From NCBI GenBank assembly GCA_002347405.1, contig DDXB01000033.1:1-31630 (forward strand): a stretch of DNA of 31,630 bases, in the 5' to 3' direction. Positions 15,063-22,962 of the stretch are shown here, in pieces. Source of the DNA: Rhodocyclaceae bacterium UBA2271. GTDB lineage: Bacteria > Pseudomonadota > Gammaproteobacteria > Burkholderiales > Rhodocyclaceae. The translations under genes were made by a program, and so were the position numbers. The notes under the pieces are model-generated. The model worked only from the letters and a program-made list of their open reading frames with translations. It was not told the DNA's origin and ran no database searches. Within the stretch, counting starts at the first letter, position 1. The number at the start of each line of letters is the position of its first letter.

Positions 15063-15851
15063 TCAAGAACCGATCAGGCCGCCGGTCGGCGAACTCGGGC
15101 TGGCGCTGTAGAGCTTTTTCGGCATGCGCCCGGCAAGAAAGGCTTCGCGACCGGCTTCGACGGCTTTCTTCATGGCGCCGGCCATCAGCACCGGATTTTG
15201 CGCGCCGGCAATCGCCGTATTCATCAGCACGCCGTCACAACCGAGTTCCATGGCGATGGCGGCATCCGAGGCGGTGCCGACCCCGGCGTCGACCAGCACC
15301 GGCACCTTGGCGGCATCGATGATGAGCTTGAGGTTCCAGGGATTCAGTATGCCGAGTCCCGAACCGATCAGCGATGCGAGGGGCATCACCGCGACGCAGC
15401 CAATGCTTTCCAGCAATTTCGCCTGAATCGGGTCGTCCGAGCAATACACCATGACCTGAAAGCCATCCTTGACCAGCGTCTCCGCCGCCTTGAGGGTTTC
15501 CGGCATGTTGGGAAACAGGGTTTGCGGGTCGCCCAGCACTTCGAGCTTCACCAGGCTGTGGCCATCCAGCAGTTCGCGCGCCAGCCGCAGGGTGCGCACA
15601 GCCTCATCGGCGGAATAGCAGCCGGCAGTGTTGGGCAGATAGGTGTAGCGGTCGGGCGGCAAGGCATCCAGCAAGGACGGTTGGCCGGGTTCCTGGCCGA
15701 TGTTGGTGCGGCGGATGGCCACGGTGACGATCTCCGCGCCGCTGGCTTCGACAGCGCGGCGGGTCTCATCGAAATCCTTGTACTTGCCGGTACCGACCAG
15801 CAGGCGGGAGGAATACGCCTTGCCGGCGATATTAAGCAGATCTTGCGTCAT
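15063..15851 (-). CDS. thiG: Thiazole synthase
   Basis: A 262-residue enzyme that forms the thiazole phosphate of thiamine from deoxyxylulose phosphate, dehydroglycine and ThiS-thiocarboxylate. Seen: the SRLLVGTGKYKD N-terminus, AIRRTN, the Schiff-base lysine K102 in LVKLEVLGD, PLASLIGSGLGI, and the phosphate-binding PVLVDAGVGTASDAA segment. AAGG lies 8 nt before the ATG. It is 24 bp downstream of thiS. The other thiamine gene in the window, thiC, is 5 kb away on the other strand. Confidence 0.97.
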   Translation of the reverse strand: MTQDLLNIAGKAYSSRLLVGTGKYKDFDETRRAVEASGAEIVTVAIRRTNIGQEPGQPSLLDALPPDRYTYLPNTAGCYSADEAVRTLRLARELLDGHSLVKLEVLGDPQTLFPNMPETLKAAETLVKDGFQVMVYCSDDPIQAKLLESIGCVAVMPLASLIGSGLGILNPWNLKLIIDAAKVPVLVDAGVGTASDAAIAMELGCDGVLMNTAIAGAQNPVLMAGAMKKAVEAGREAFLAGRMPKKLYSASPSSPTGGLIGS

Positions 15852-15875
15852 GAAAAAACCTTGTGAAAGTGTCAG

Positions 15876-16079
15876 TCAGCCGCCGCCAACGGCGACGACT
15901 ATTTCAAGCCGGTCTCCCGCCACCACCATGGCGCTGGCGTGCTGGCTTTTGGGCACGATCTCGCCGTTTTTTTCGACGGCCAGACGCTTGCCAAGCAAGC
16001 CTTCGCTGGCCAGCAAGTCAGCAATGGAGAGTGGCGCGGGGACTTGGCGTGATGCGCCGTTGATGGAGATTTCAAGCAT
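15876..16079 (-). CDS. thiS: Sulfur carrier protein ThiS
   Basis: A 67-residue ubiquitin-fold protein ending VVAVGGG. The C-terminal Gly-Gly is adenylated and turned into the thiocarboxylate that feeds sulfur to ThiG. Core features MLEISINGASR, the LLASEGL helix and VAGDRLEIV fit the family. It starts 24 bp after the end of the DUF342 gene and shows no Shine-Dalgarno; an extended -10 (TGGTACCAT) ends 6 nt before the ATG. No TPP riboswitch motif is seen before it. Confidence 0.95.
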   Translation of the reverse strand: MLEISINGASRQVPAPLSIADLLASEGLLGKRLAVEKNGEIVPKSQHASAMVVAGDRLEIVVAVGGG

Positions 16080-16085
16080 GAAACG

Positions 16086-16094
16086 ATGGTACCA
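16086..16094 (-). promoter_or_regulatory. Possible extended -10 directly upstream of thiS
   Basis: On the minus strand TGGTACCAT has the TG-N-TANNAT form of an extended -10. Normal spacing would put the transcription start on the A of the thiS ATG, giving a leaderless message. No good -35 is seen. Weak evidence; the gene could instead be read from upstream. Confidence 0.3.
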
Positions 16095-16103
16095 CGCAAG
16101 CTG

Positions 16104-18128
16104 TCAGCCCTCATCCGGAATGGCGTCGCCATAGCGCCACGCGAACGTACCTGTCGGGGCCCAGAACAGCCGGTCGTTGCTCATGCCGTATTCGCGCATG
16201 TGGGCGACCAGCTCCTGAGCCTGTACCCCGCCGACCACAGGCTGATCTGGCTGAAATGCCATGCGCCGCACCAGCGTGTCACCGCGAATTTCTTCAATGG
16301 TGCAGGAGATTCCGCTACCGGCCTGCAATTTCCGCTCGGCCAGCGCCGCCAGTTCGGCAAGCAGCTGGTCGAGTTTTTGCTGCGTCTTCTCGCGTTCGTC
16401 CTGAATTGCCTGCCAGTTGCGCATCTGTTGCGCATAGCTTGCCTGTGTCGAACGCCAGCTGGCTTCCTGCGTGGCCGACAGTTTTGCGCCGCCTTTGGTA
16501 ATCGTCAGGGCGAGCGCCATGTATTGCTTGAAACCGGCATCACTCAACTGCATCTGTGCCAGCTTTTCACTCTGCGCGGCAATGAGCTTTTCGGCCTGCC
16601 GGCGCGATTCCTCAAGCTCGGCAACTTCCTGTTCGTGGCGGGTGAAATCCGGGACCAGCAGGGCGACGATGGTTTCTATGTCCTTGCGTGCGCCGCTCTT
16701 GGCAATCCTGATCTGTTTGCCGGCAATGGCGCATCCTTCAGACAAATCGATATTCACTTCTTCACCGAGAATGTCGCAATTGACGGCGTGCTTGACCGTC
16801 ACGCGGCTGCCGACAATCCTGCTGCTCTCGGCAAATTCGACATGGATGTCACCTCCGCGCGCCTCCAGCACCGCCCGCGAAGCGCGTCCCTCGACCGTGA
16901 TGCTGCCACCCGGGCTGTCAATGTGACCGCCGGCCAGACAGGACTTGAGCAGCACCCGCCCGCCATGGGAAATGATGTTTCCATACACAGCGGAGAAGAA
17001 GGTCATGTGGCGACCTTCGACGACGCGCCGCTCCTGGACTTCGCCATGTTCCTCGAATTCGTCACCGGCCAGTGACACATCGCCGGTGGTGCGCATGCTG
17101 ACGCCTTCGTGGCTGACGATCTTTTCGGTTACCGAGATCAGGTGGTTCTGCTTGTCGATGCTGAGGAAGCCGTCCATTGCTGAAACAATGAATTCGCCTT
17201 CGGCGCAGCGCTCGACACGGGTGCCGGGTCCGGCCTGGGCCGCCAGGTCAAAGTCCTTTGGAAGGGCCGGTTCCAGCAGCTGACCCGTCACACTGCGACC
17301 CGGCTTGCCCAGCCAGCGCGGAATTTTCTTCAGCAGCCGGACGTCGGCAGTGATTTGCGGGAAGCGGTTCTTGAAATGACGCAGGTCCATGCGGCCATTC
17401 GGCAGGATCATCGGCGCGTTGTCACGATGCAATGCGGTGGTTTTTTCCTCGATGCTGGCGTCTTGGCCGAGGGTGGGCAGCAGTGCATGGGCAATCACCA
17501 ACCGTAGCGACTGGCTGCCCTGGATCGCCGCGCGCACATCCTTCTCGGCTATGCCGTAGCGCACCCCCTTTTCCCACATGGCGGCAATGAATTCATCGAA
17601 ATCCAGCCGGGTCGGCACGCGGTGTTTCCTGGTTTCTTCGCCAATCACCTCGGCGCTGCCGTCCTCCGCCGACGGGCCGAACAACGGCACTGTTTCCTCA
17701 ACCTCGATTTCCACCGGCGCGAACAGGTACTCGGCCTTGCCATTGTCGGGAGAAAACTTCACCGCGTGATACAGCGCTCTGCGTTCCGCCGGAAAGGGCA
17801 CGATGGCGGCAGCCAATCTGACCGGGCCGGTTTTCATATCCTCCTGGCCATACACCAAAGCCTGGAAAATCGAGTAGTCGAGATCGGTGAAGCGTGCGGC
17901 GGCGACCGACACCCGATCGACGAAGGTCAGGAAATCCTGCTCCCCGGCCACCAGCGGATCGACAAACAACCCTGTTGCCCGCCGTTCGATGAAGGCCGGC
18001 AGCAGTACTTCACCTTCCTTGAGGTCGGCCATCTCCCCCACGGCACTCTGCAGTGGCGGGGCAGCCGGCAGTTCGGTGCCATCGGCCGGCGCCGGTTGTG
18101 CTGCCTTGTCTCCCGTGTTATCGCTCAT
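16104..18128 (-). CDS. FapA-like DUF342 domain protein
   Basis: A 674-residue protein. The N-terminal third (about 35-270) is a mixed alpha/beta region; the centre (about 275-480) is the Gly-rich DUF342/FapA beta-helix, with repeated short strands such as GGSITVEGRASRAVLEARGGD. Residues about 490-600 form a Gln/Glu/Ala-rich coiled coil (LEESRRQAEKL, REKTQQKLDQLLAEL), and a short domain closes it. FapA-type proteins may bind or sequester polymers or act in flagellar/motility or polar regulation in other bacteria; no specific role can be read here. The ATG at 18128 has CAGGGTG just upstream. It is divergent from tRNA-Gly and 24 bp before thiS. Confidence 0.85.
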   Translation of the reverse strand: MSDNTGDKAAQPAPADGTELPAAPPLQSAVGEMADLKEGEVLLPAFIERRATGLFVDPLVAGEQDFLTFVDRVSVAAARFTDLDYSIFQALVYGQEDMKTGPVRLAAAIVPFPAERRALYHAVKFSPDNGKAEYLFAPVEIEVEETVPLFGPSAEDGSAEVIGEETRKHRVPTRLDFDEFIAAMWEKGVRYGIAEKDVRAAIQGSQSLRLVIAHALLPTLGQDASIEEKTTALHRDNAPMILPNGRMDLRHFKNRFPQITADVRLLKKIPRWLGKPGRSVTGQLLEPALPKDFDLAAQAGPGTRVERCAEGEFIVSAMDGFLSIDKQNHLISVTEKIVSHEGVSMRTTGDVSLAGDEFEEHGEVQERRVVEGRHMTFFSAVYGNIISHGGRVLLKSCLAGGHIDSPGGSITVEGRASRAVLEARGGDIHVEFAESSRIVGSRVTVKHAVNCDILGEEVNIDLSEGCAIAGKQIRIAKSGARKDIETIVALLVPDFTRHEQEVAELEESRRQAEKLIAAQSEKLAQMQLSDAGFKQYMALALTITKGGAKLSATQEASWRSTQASYAQQMRNWQAIQDEREKTQQKLDQLLAELAALAERKLQAGSGISCTIEEIRGDTLVRRMAFQPDQPVVGGVQAQELVAHMREYGMSNDRLFWAPTGTFAWRYGDAIPDEG

Positions 18129-18156
18129 GGTCACCCTGATTTGCCCTTGTGCTTGA

Positions 18157-18186
18157 TTGCCCGCCGCCTGCAAGTATCGTTAGAAT
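18157..18186 (+). promoter_or_regulatory. Candidate promoter of tRNA-Gly and mutY
   Basis: TTGCCC (18157-18162), an 18-bp spacer and TAGAAT (18181-18186) lie 19 bp before the tRNA. Spacing and -10 are good; the -35 is a partial match. It is the only plausible sigma-70 site between the divergent DUF342 gene and the tRNA. Confidence 0.4.
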
Positions 18187-18205
18187 GGCGAAAAATCGCA
18201 ATGAC

Positions 18206-18279
18206 GCGGGTGTCGTATAACGGCATTACCTCAGCTTCCCAAGCTGATGAAGAGGGTTCGACTCCCTTCACCCGCTCCA
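18206..18279 (+). tRNA. tRNA-Gly (anticodon CCC)
   Basis: A 74-nt tRNA with acceptor GCGGGTG/CACCCGC, anticodon arm TCAGC-TTCCCAA-GCTGA giving anticodon CCC (reads GGG), T arm GAGGG-TTCGACT-CCCTT with one mismatch-tolerant end, discriminator T and an encoded CCA (18277-18279). mutY begins 7 nt after the CCA. Confidence 0.96.
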
Positions 18280-18286
18280 CTTTCCC

Positions 18287-19327
18287 ATGCCCACTTTCGC
18301 ACAACGCCTGATCGTCTGGCAACACAGCCACGGGCGTCACGACCTGCCCTGGCTGGGAACCATCGACCCCTACCGTGTCTGGCTGTCGGAAATCATGTTG
18401 CAGCAGACCCAGGTAGCGACGGTAATCGGCTACTACACGCGGTTTCTCGAACGCTTTCCCGATCTGGAGGCACTCGCCGCGGCGCCTGTCGACGATGTCA
18501 TGGCGCTGTGGAGCGGCCTGGGCTATTACGCCCGCGCCCGCAATCTGCACGCTTGCGCCCGCACCCTGGTGTTGCAGCATGGGGGACGCTTTCCGCGCGA
18601 CCCGGCGGCGCTGGCCCGACTGCCGGGCATTGGCCGGTCGACGGCGAACGCGATAGCCGTGTTCTGTTTTGCTGCCCGCGAACCGATACTGGATGGCAAT
18701 GTGAAGCGACTGCTGTGCCGCTATCTCGGCATCGCCGGGTTTCCCGGCGCGGCGGCCGTGGAAAGTCGGCTCTGGCAGGACGCCGCCAAACTGCTGCCCG
18801 GCCAGCGGGTGGCCGCCTACATCCAGGCGCAGATGGACATGGGGGCGACGGTCTGTACGCGTCGGCAGCCGCGCTGCATGGTTTGTCCGGTTGCTGGCGG
18901 GTGTGTCGCCCGTCGTGAAAACCGCGTCGCCGAGTTGCCGACACCCCGCCCCAGAAAAACCGTGCCGGAACGCGCGGCAAGCCTGCTGATATTGCGCGCG
19001 GATAATGTTGTCCTGCTGGAAATCCGTCCGCCGGCCGGCATCTGGGGCGGCTTGCTGTCGCTGCCAGAACTGCCTGAAGGCGTTGCCGTGGTCGATTATT
19101 GCCAGCGACAACTGGGTGTAAGTGTGAGCGCCGTCGCGCCAGCGCCGACTTTTACCCATGCCTTCACGCATTTTCGCTTGCGCATCCAGCCGCTGCTTTG
19201 CGTGGCGAAATATCAGCCACGGCTGGCGGAAGCGGGGCTGCGCTGGGTCGGCGTGGATGCCCTGGCGCAAGCTGCGCTTCCCGCGCCGGTTCGTCGCATC
19301 CTGGCGCGCCTTATCGGGATTCCTTGA
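18287..19327 (+). CDS. mutY: A/G-specific adenine glycosylase MutY
   Basis: A 346-residue DNA repair enzyme removing A opposite 8-oxoG. Seen: SEIMLQQTQ with the catalytic E35, the helix-hairpin-helix LPGIGRSTANAI (112-123), catalytic D136 in ILDGNVKR, the 4Fe-4S cluster C190-X6-C197-X2-C200-X5-C206, and a C-terminal NUDIX-like domain (about 225-346) that checks for 8-oxoG. The start agrees with the family N-terminus (RLIVWQHSHGRHDLPW). The ATG is only 7 nt after tRNA-Gly and has no ribosome site. The last 17 bp overlap the convergent carbonic anhydrase-like gene. Confidence 0.95.
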   Translation: MPTFAQRLIVWQHSHGRHDLPWLGTIDPYRVWLSEIMLQQTQVATVIGYYTRFLERFPDLEALAAAPVDDVMALWSGLGYYARARNLHACARTLVLQHGGRFPRDPAALARLPGIGRSTANAIAVFCFAAREPILDGNVKRLLCRYLGIAGFPGAAAVESRLWQDAAKLLPGQRVAAYIQAQMDMGATVCTRRQPRCMVCPVAGGCVARRENRVAELPTPRPRKTVPERAASLLILRADNVVLLEIRPPAGIWGGLLSLPELPEGVAVVDYCQRQLGVSVSAVAPAPTFTHAFTHFRLRIQPLLCVAKYQPRLAEAGLRWVGVDALAQAALPAPVRRILARLIGIP

Positions 19328-20843
19328 TCAGGCGATCGTTCACCGGCTGCAGCGGCCGGGCATTGTTGGGGTAGAGTCGGGCAAAGATGGCAATCTGTTC
19401 GGGTGAAATCCGCAGCGGTTCCTTGAATACCATCCACATCACGTTTTCGGTGCAGGGCGGTGTCGTCAGCGAACCCATGTGCGTGTAGTACTCGCGCCCG
19501 ACCGGCAGCAGCTTGGCCAGGTCGATGGCGACATCGGGTGGGGTAACGTCCATGCCGACTTCAAGGGGCATGTGGTTCCACAAAGCCTGGATGAGCGGAT
19601 TCTCGTCACCCCTTTTCAGCAGCACGACGATGATCGCCATGTTGTTGTCGTAATCCTTGTGCATCAGGTGCAAAGCCATGTCGAAGGGCTTGCCGTTGAT
19701 GCGCACTTCGGCGGGATGATGAAACTCGAAGCCCTGCAGTCGATAGACGCGGCCGGTCACGGTGATCGTGCTGCCTTCGGCAACATCGACCTGAATGGTG
19801 TGGCCAGTATCGGTAATGCGGAACAAGGTGTTGCGGTAGTCGAAGCGGATCGGTTCGAGATCGACCTTGATGCCGCCGCGAATGTCGATCGGCGACTGCC
19901 GCTTGCCCGTGCCGCAGAGGGCGTAATTGGGATGCAGCTTCGCCCAGTTCTCGGGCGCGCCCAGGCCGGCATAACCCCAACGGACATTTTCAAAGGATTG
20001 CGCCGGCGGAGCCGGTTCTTCGGGCGGTGGTTTCCTGGGCGCCGCCTTGCGTGGACCGGAAGTTGCCATTTGCAGTTCGCGCTGCTGGCGGGTGAGTTCC
20101 TGCACGGGCGCCGGCTCGGCCTTTCTGGGGGTGGGGCGCACAGCCGGCGGCGGCGGTAATGCCTTCGCTGCCGGCGGGGGGGCCGCCGGTTTTGCCGGAG
20201 GTGCAGGCGCTGGGGCTGGTGCCGAATTGATACCCTTGTATGGGTCTTCGGCCTTGGATTTGTCGATCACCGGCAGTTCAAACAGGCGTGGCTTGTCGGC
20301 CACCTGCATGCTGCGCCGCGCTGGAGCGGCATCGGCGACACTGACCATTTCGGCATGCATGGCGCGCGGTGCGTCTGCATTGGCGGCAGCGGCCTGCCGG
20401 GCGGCGCGCGCTGCCGCCTGCTGCATCTCGCCAGGGTTGCGCGGTTTGCAAACTTCATCCATCAGACGAGCATCAAAACTGTCTGGCTTGGCCTTGATCT
20501 GGCGTTTGTCGGCCACCTTCTCGGTTATCTGCGCCCGATTTTCGAGCAGGTACACCCGTTGTTGCGTGATAAAACTGCCTGCGGCACAGTCGTAGTGGTT
20601 GAGTGCCTGCACAGTGGTATAGCGAATCTGGTTCTCGAAATCCAGCACGGGATGGTCGAGCGTCAGGCGGGTCCAGGCGGCGGTTTTGCCACCAGACAGC
20701 CGACTGATGCGGCTCTTGTCGATTTCCACAGTACTGCCGGCAGTGGTTGCCACAGCCTGCCACTGCGCGGGTGCGGCCAGAGTCGGGCCAGACAGCAGCG
20801 CAAGCGCCAGGACAAGAACGGTCATGTGGTCTCTTGCGGACAT
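19311..20843 (-). CDS. Exported fusion: adhesin-E-like domain, Pro/Ala linker, alpha-carbonic anhydrase-like domain
   Basis: A 510-residue protein. A signal peptide covers about 1-24 (cut near TLA-APA). Residues 26-112 resemble the surface-adhesin protein E domain (WTRLTL, D/E-I-DKSRIS pattern). A linker rich in Ala, Pro and Lys spans about 140-282. Residues 288-508 are an alpha-carbonic anhydrase fold: GKRQSPIDI (314-321), GHTIQV (347-352), FEFHHPAE (372-379), LHLMH (391-395), SLTTPPC (458-464), and the usual disulfide pair C310/C464. Of the three zinc His, positions 375 and 392 are kept, but the first is Glu (E373). CO2 hydration may therefore be altered or lost. AAGGGAA precedes the ATG. 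Confidence 0.85.
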   Translation of the reverse strand: MSARDHMTVLVLALALLSGPTLAAPAQWQAVATTAGSTVEIDKSRISRLSGGKTAAWTRLTLDHPVLDFENQIRYTTVQALNHYDCAAGSFITQQRVYLLENRAQITEKVADKRQIKAKPDSFDARLMDEVCKPRNPGEMQQAAARAARQAAAANADAPRAMHAEMVSVADAAPARRSMQVADKPRLFELPVIDKSKAEDPYKGINSAPAPAPAPPAKPAAPPPAAKALPPPPAVRPTPRKAEPAPVQELTRQQRELQMATSGPRKAAPRKPPPEEPAPPAQSFENVRWGYAGLGAPENWAKLHPNYALCGTGKRQSPIDIRGGIKVDLEPIRFDYRNTLFRITDTGHTIQVDVAEGSTITVTGRVYRLQGFEFHHPAEVRINGKPFDMALHLMHKDYDNNMAIIVVLLKRGDENPLIQALWNHMPLEVGMDVTPPDVAIDLAKLLPVGREYYTHMGSLTTPPCTENVMWMVFKEPLRISPEQIAIFARLYPNNARPLQPVNDRLIKESR

Positions 20844-20931
20844 GGAATTCCCTTTTTTCTTTACGTCTGCGGATTTACGGCAGGTTTCTCATGCACTTTA
20901 GCCGTAGTGGCAGGGGGCAATGCCTATCGGG

Positions 20932-20978
20932 AGCAACGCCGGCCTTCGGTAAAATTCCGTTTTGCTGGCGTGGTTGCT
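20932..20978 (+). other. Bulged stem-loop in the thiC upstream region
   Basis: AGCAAC (20932-20937) pairs with GTTGCT-type bases 20973-20978, and GCCGGC (20938-20943) with GCTGGC (20964-20969) including one G-U, with a 3-nt bulge between. A 3-bp CGG/CCG helix sits inside the loop. It lies 77 nt before thiC. It does not show the CTGAGA core of a TPP riboswitch. It also contains TAAAAT (20950-20955), which might be a -10 box. The rest of the 211-bp divergent gap shows nothing I can assign. Confidence 0.35.
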
Positions 20979-21054
20979 TTCCCGCGCCGATTCCAGTAGC
21001 TTCGGGCGCACCAAAGAACACTACCCAACACGCTGCACAACAGAGATCCCGCAT

Positions 21055-22926
21055 ATGAATGCCCACGAAAAATTCATCGCCGCCGAGGCGCAGGTCGATG
21101 GCGCCGCCATCCAGCCTTTACCCAACTCGCGCAAAGTTTACGTTACGGGTTCGCAGCCCGAAATCCGCGTGCCAATGCGCGAAATATCGCAGGCTGAAAC
21201 ACCCACCAGCATGGGCGGCGAAAAAAACCCGCCAATCTTCGTTTATGACTGCTCCGGTCCCTATACCGACCCGACCGTGAAAATCGACCTGCGTCAGGGT
21301 CTCGCGCCGCTGCGCCAGGCCTGGATCGAGGCCCGCGGCGACACCGAGTGCCTGCCGCAGCAATCCTCGACCTACGGCCGCGCCCGACTGGCAGATCCGG
21401 CACTGGCCGGGCTGCGCCTCGACCATGCGCGCACCCCGCGGCGTGCCAAATCAGGAATGAATGTCAGCCAGATGCACTATGCCCGGCGCGGCATCATCAC
21501 GCCCGAAATGGAATTTGTCGCGATCCGCGAAAACCAGCGACTCGATGGTCTGGGCGAGCAACTGTGCCGCCAGCATGCGGGCGAAAGTTTCGGTGCGTCC
21601 ATCCCGAAGGTGATCACTCCCGAGTTCGTCCGCAGTGAGGTCGCCCGCGGCCGCGCCATCATCCCCAACAACATTAATCACCCGGAGTCCGAGCCGATGA
21701 TCATCGGCCGCAACTTCCTGACCAAAATCAACTGCAACATCGGCAACTCGCCGATCGTCTCCTCGATCCAGGAAGAGGTCGACAAGATGACCTGGTCGAT
21801 CCGCTGGGGCGGCGATACGGTTATGGATCTCTCGACCGGCAAGAACATCCACGAGACGCGCGAGTGGATCGTGCGCAACTCGCCGGTGCCGATCGGCACC
21901 GTGCCGATCTATCAGGCGCTGGAAAAGGTCGATGGCAAGGCGGAGGACCTGACCTGGGAAATCTTCCGCGACACGCTGATCGAACAGGCCGAACAGGGCG
22001 TGGACTACTTCACCATCCATGCCGGCGTGCTGCTGCGCTACATCCCGCTGACGGCCAAACGCATGACCGGCATCGTCAGTCGCGGCGGTTCGATCCTCGC
22101 CAAGTGGTGCCTGGCGCACCACCAGGAAAACTTCCTCTACACACATTTCGAGGACATCTGCGAGATCATGAAGGCCTACGACGTCGCCTTCAGCCTGGGT
22201 GATGGCCTGCGTCCCGGTTCGATCCAGGATGCCAACGACGCCGCGCAGATGGGTGAACTGGCGACGTTGGGAGAACTGACGCAGATCGCCTGGCAGCACG
22301 ACGTACAGGTGATGATCGAAGGGCCGGGCCATGTGCCGATGCACATGATCAAGTTCAACATGGACGAGCAGTTGCGCCTGTGCGGCGAGGCGCCCTTCTA
22401 CACGCTCGGCCCGCTCACCACCGACATCGCGCCGGGTTACGACCACATCACATCGGCCATCGGCGCGGCGATGATCGGCTGGTACGGCACGGCCATGCTC
22501 TGCTACGTGACGCCGAAAGAACACCTCGGCCTGCCCGACAAGAACGACGTCAAGGACGGCATCATGGCCTACAAGATCGCCGCCCATGCCGCTGACCTGG
22601 CCAAGGGGCATCCCGGCGCGCAGATACGCGACAATGCGCTATCGAAAGCCCGCTTTGAATTCCGCTGGGAAGATCAGTTCAACCTCGGCCTCGATCCGGA
22701 CAAGGCGCGTGAATTCCACGACGAGACCCTGCCGGCACAGGGCGCCAAACTCGCCCACTTCTGCTCCATGTGCGGGCCGAACTTCTGCTCGATGAAAATC
22801 ACCCAGGACGTGCGCGACTTCGCGGCGAAGCAGGGCATCAGCGAACAGGATGCCCTGGCCAAGGGCATGGAGGCCAAGGCGGTCGAGTTCGTCAAGCAGG
22901 GTGGCGAGGTTTACCAGAAGAAGTAG
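21055..22926 (+). CDS. thiC: Phosphomethylpyrimidine synthase ThiC
   Basis: A 623-residue radical SAM enzyme that rearranges aminoimidazole ribotide into the thiamine pyrimidine (HMP-P). Family blocks are intact: PIFVYDCSGPYTDP (N-terminal domain), MHYARRGIITPEMEFVAIREN, RGRAIIPNNINHPE, TIHAGVLLRYI, MIEGPGHVPMH, and the C-terminal 4Fe-4S motif CSMCGPNFC (C-X2-C-X4-C). The start is ATG 21055, matching the family N-terminus; the frame is open 31 codons further upstream with no similarity. No strong ribosome site is seen. It is convergent with proB; the 36-bp gap holds an imperfect GC-rich hairpin without T-run. Confidence 0.97.
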   Translation: MNAHEKFIAAEAQVDGAAIQPLPNSRKVYVTGSQPEIRVPMREISQAETPTSMGGEKNPPIFVYDCSGPYTDPTVKIDLRQGLAPLRQAWIEARGDTECLPQQSSTYGRARLADPALAGLRLDHARTPRRAKSGMNVSQMHYARRGIITPEMEFVAIRENQRLDGLGEQLCRQHAGESFGASIPKVITPEFVRSEVARGRAIIPNNINHPESEPMIIGRNFLTKINCNIGNSPIVSSIQEEVDKMTWSIRWGGDTVMDLSTGKNIHETREWIVRNSPVPIGTVPIYQALEKVDGKAEDLTWEIFRDTLIEQAEQGVDYFTIHAGVLLRYIPLTAKRMTGIVSRGGSILAKWCLAHHQENFLYTHFEDICEIMKAYDVAFSLGDGLRPGSIQDANDAAQMGELATLGELTQIAWQHDVQVMIEGPGHVPMHMIKFNMDEQLRLCGEAPFYTLGPLTTDIAPGYDHITSAIGAAMIGWYGTAMLCYVTPKEHLGLPDKNDVKDGIMAYKIAAHAADLAKGHPGAQIRDNALSKARFEFRWEDQFNLGLDPDKAREFHDETLPAQGAKLAHFCSMCGPNFCSMKITQDVRDFAAKQGISEQDALAKGMEAKAVEFVKQGGEVYQKK

Positions 22927-22962
22927 GGTAGATCCGGCCCGCGCGGGGACTGCGACAGCCGG

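Noticed and set aside
18206..18279. Integration site or prophage remnant at tRNA-Gly
   Set aside because: No integrase and no repeat of the tRNA 3' end seen nearby; housekeeping genes flank it on both sides.
20844..21054. TPP riboswitch before thiC
   Set aside because: I looked for the CTGAGA core and found none.
21451..22611. A 386-codon minus-strand frame opposite thiC
   Set aside because: Asp/Val/His-rich shadow of thiC codons, no recognisable motif.
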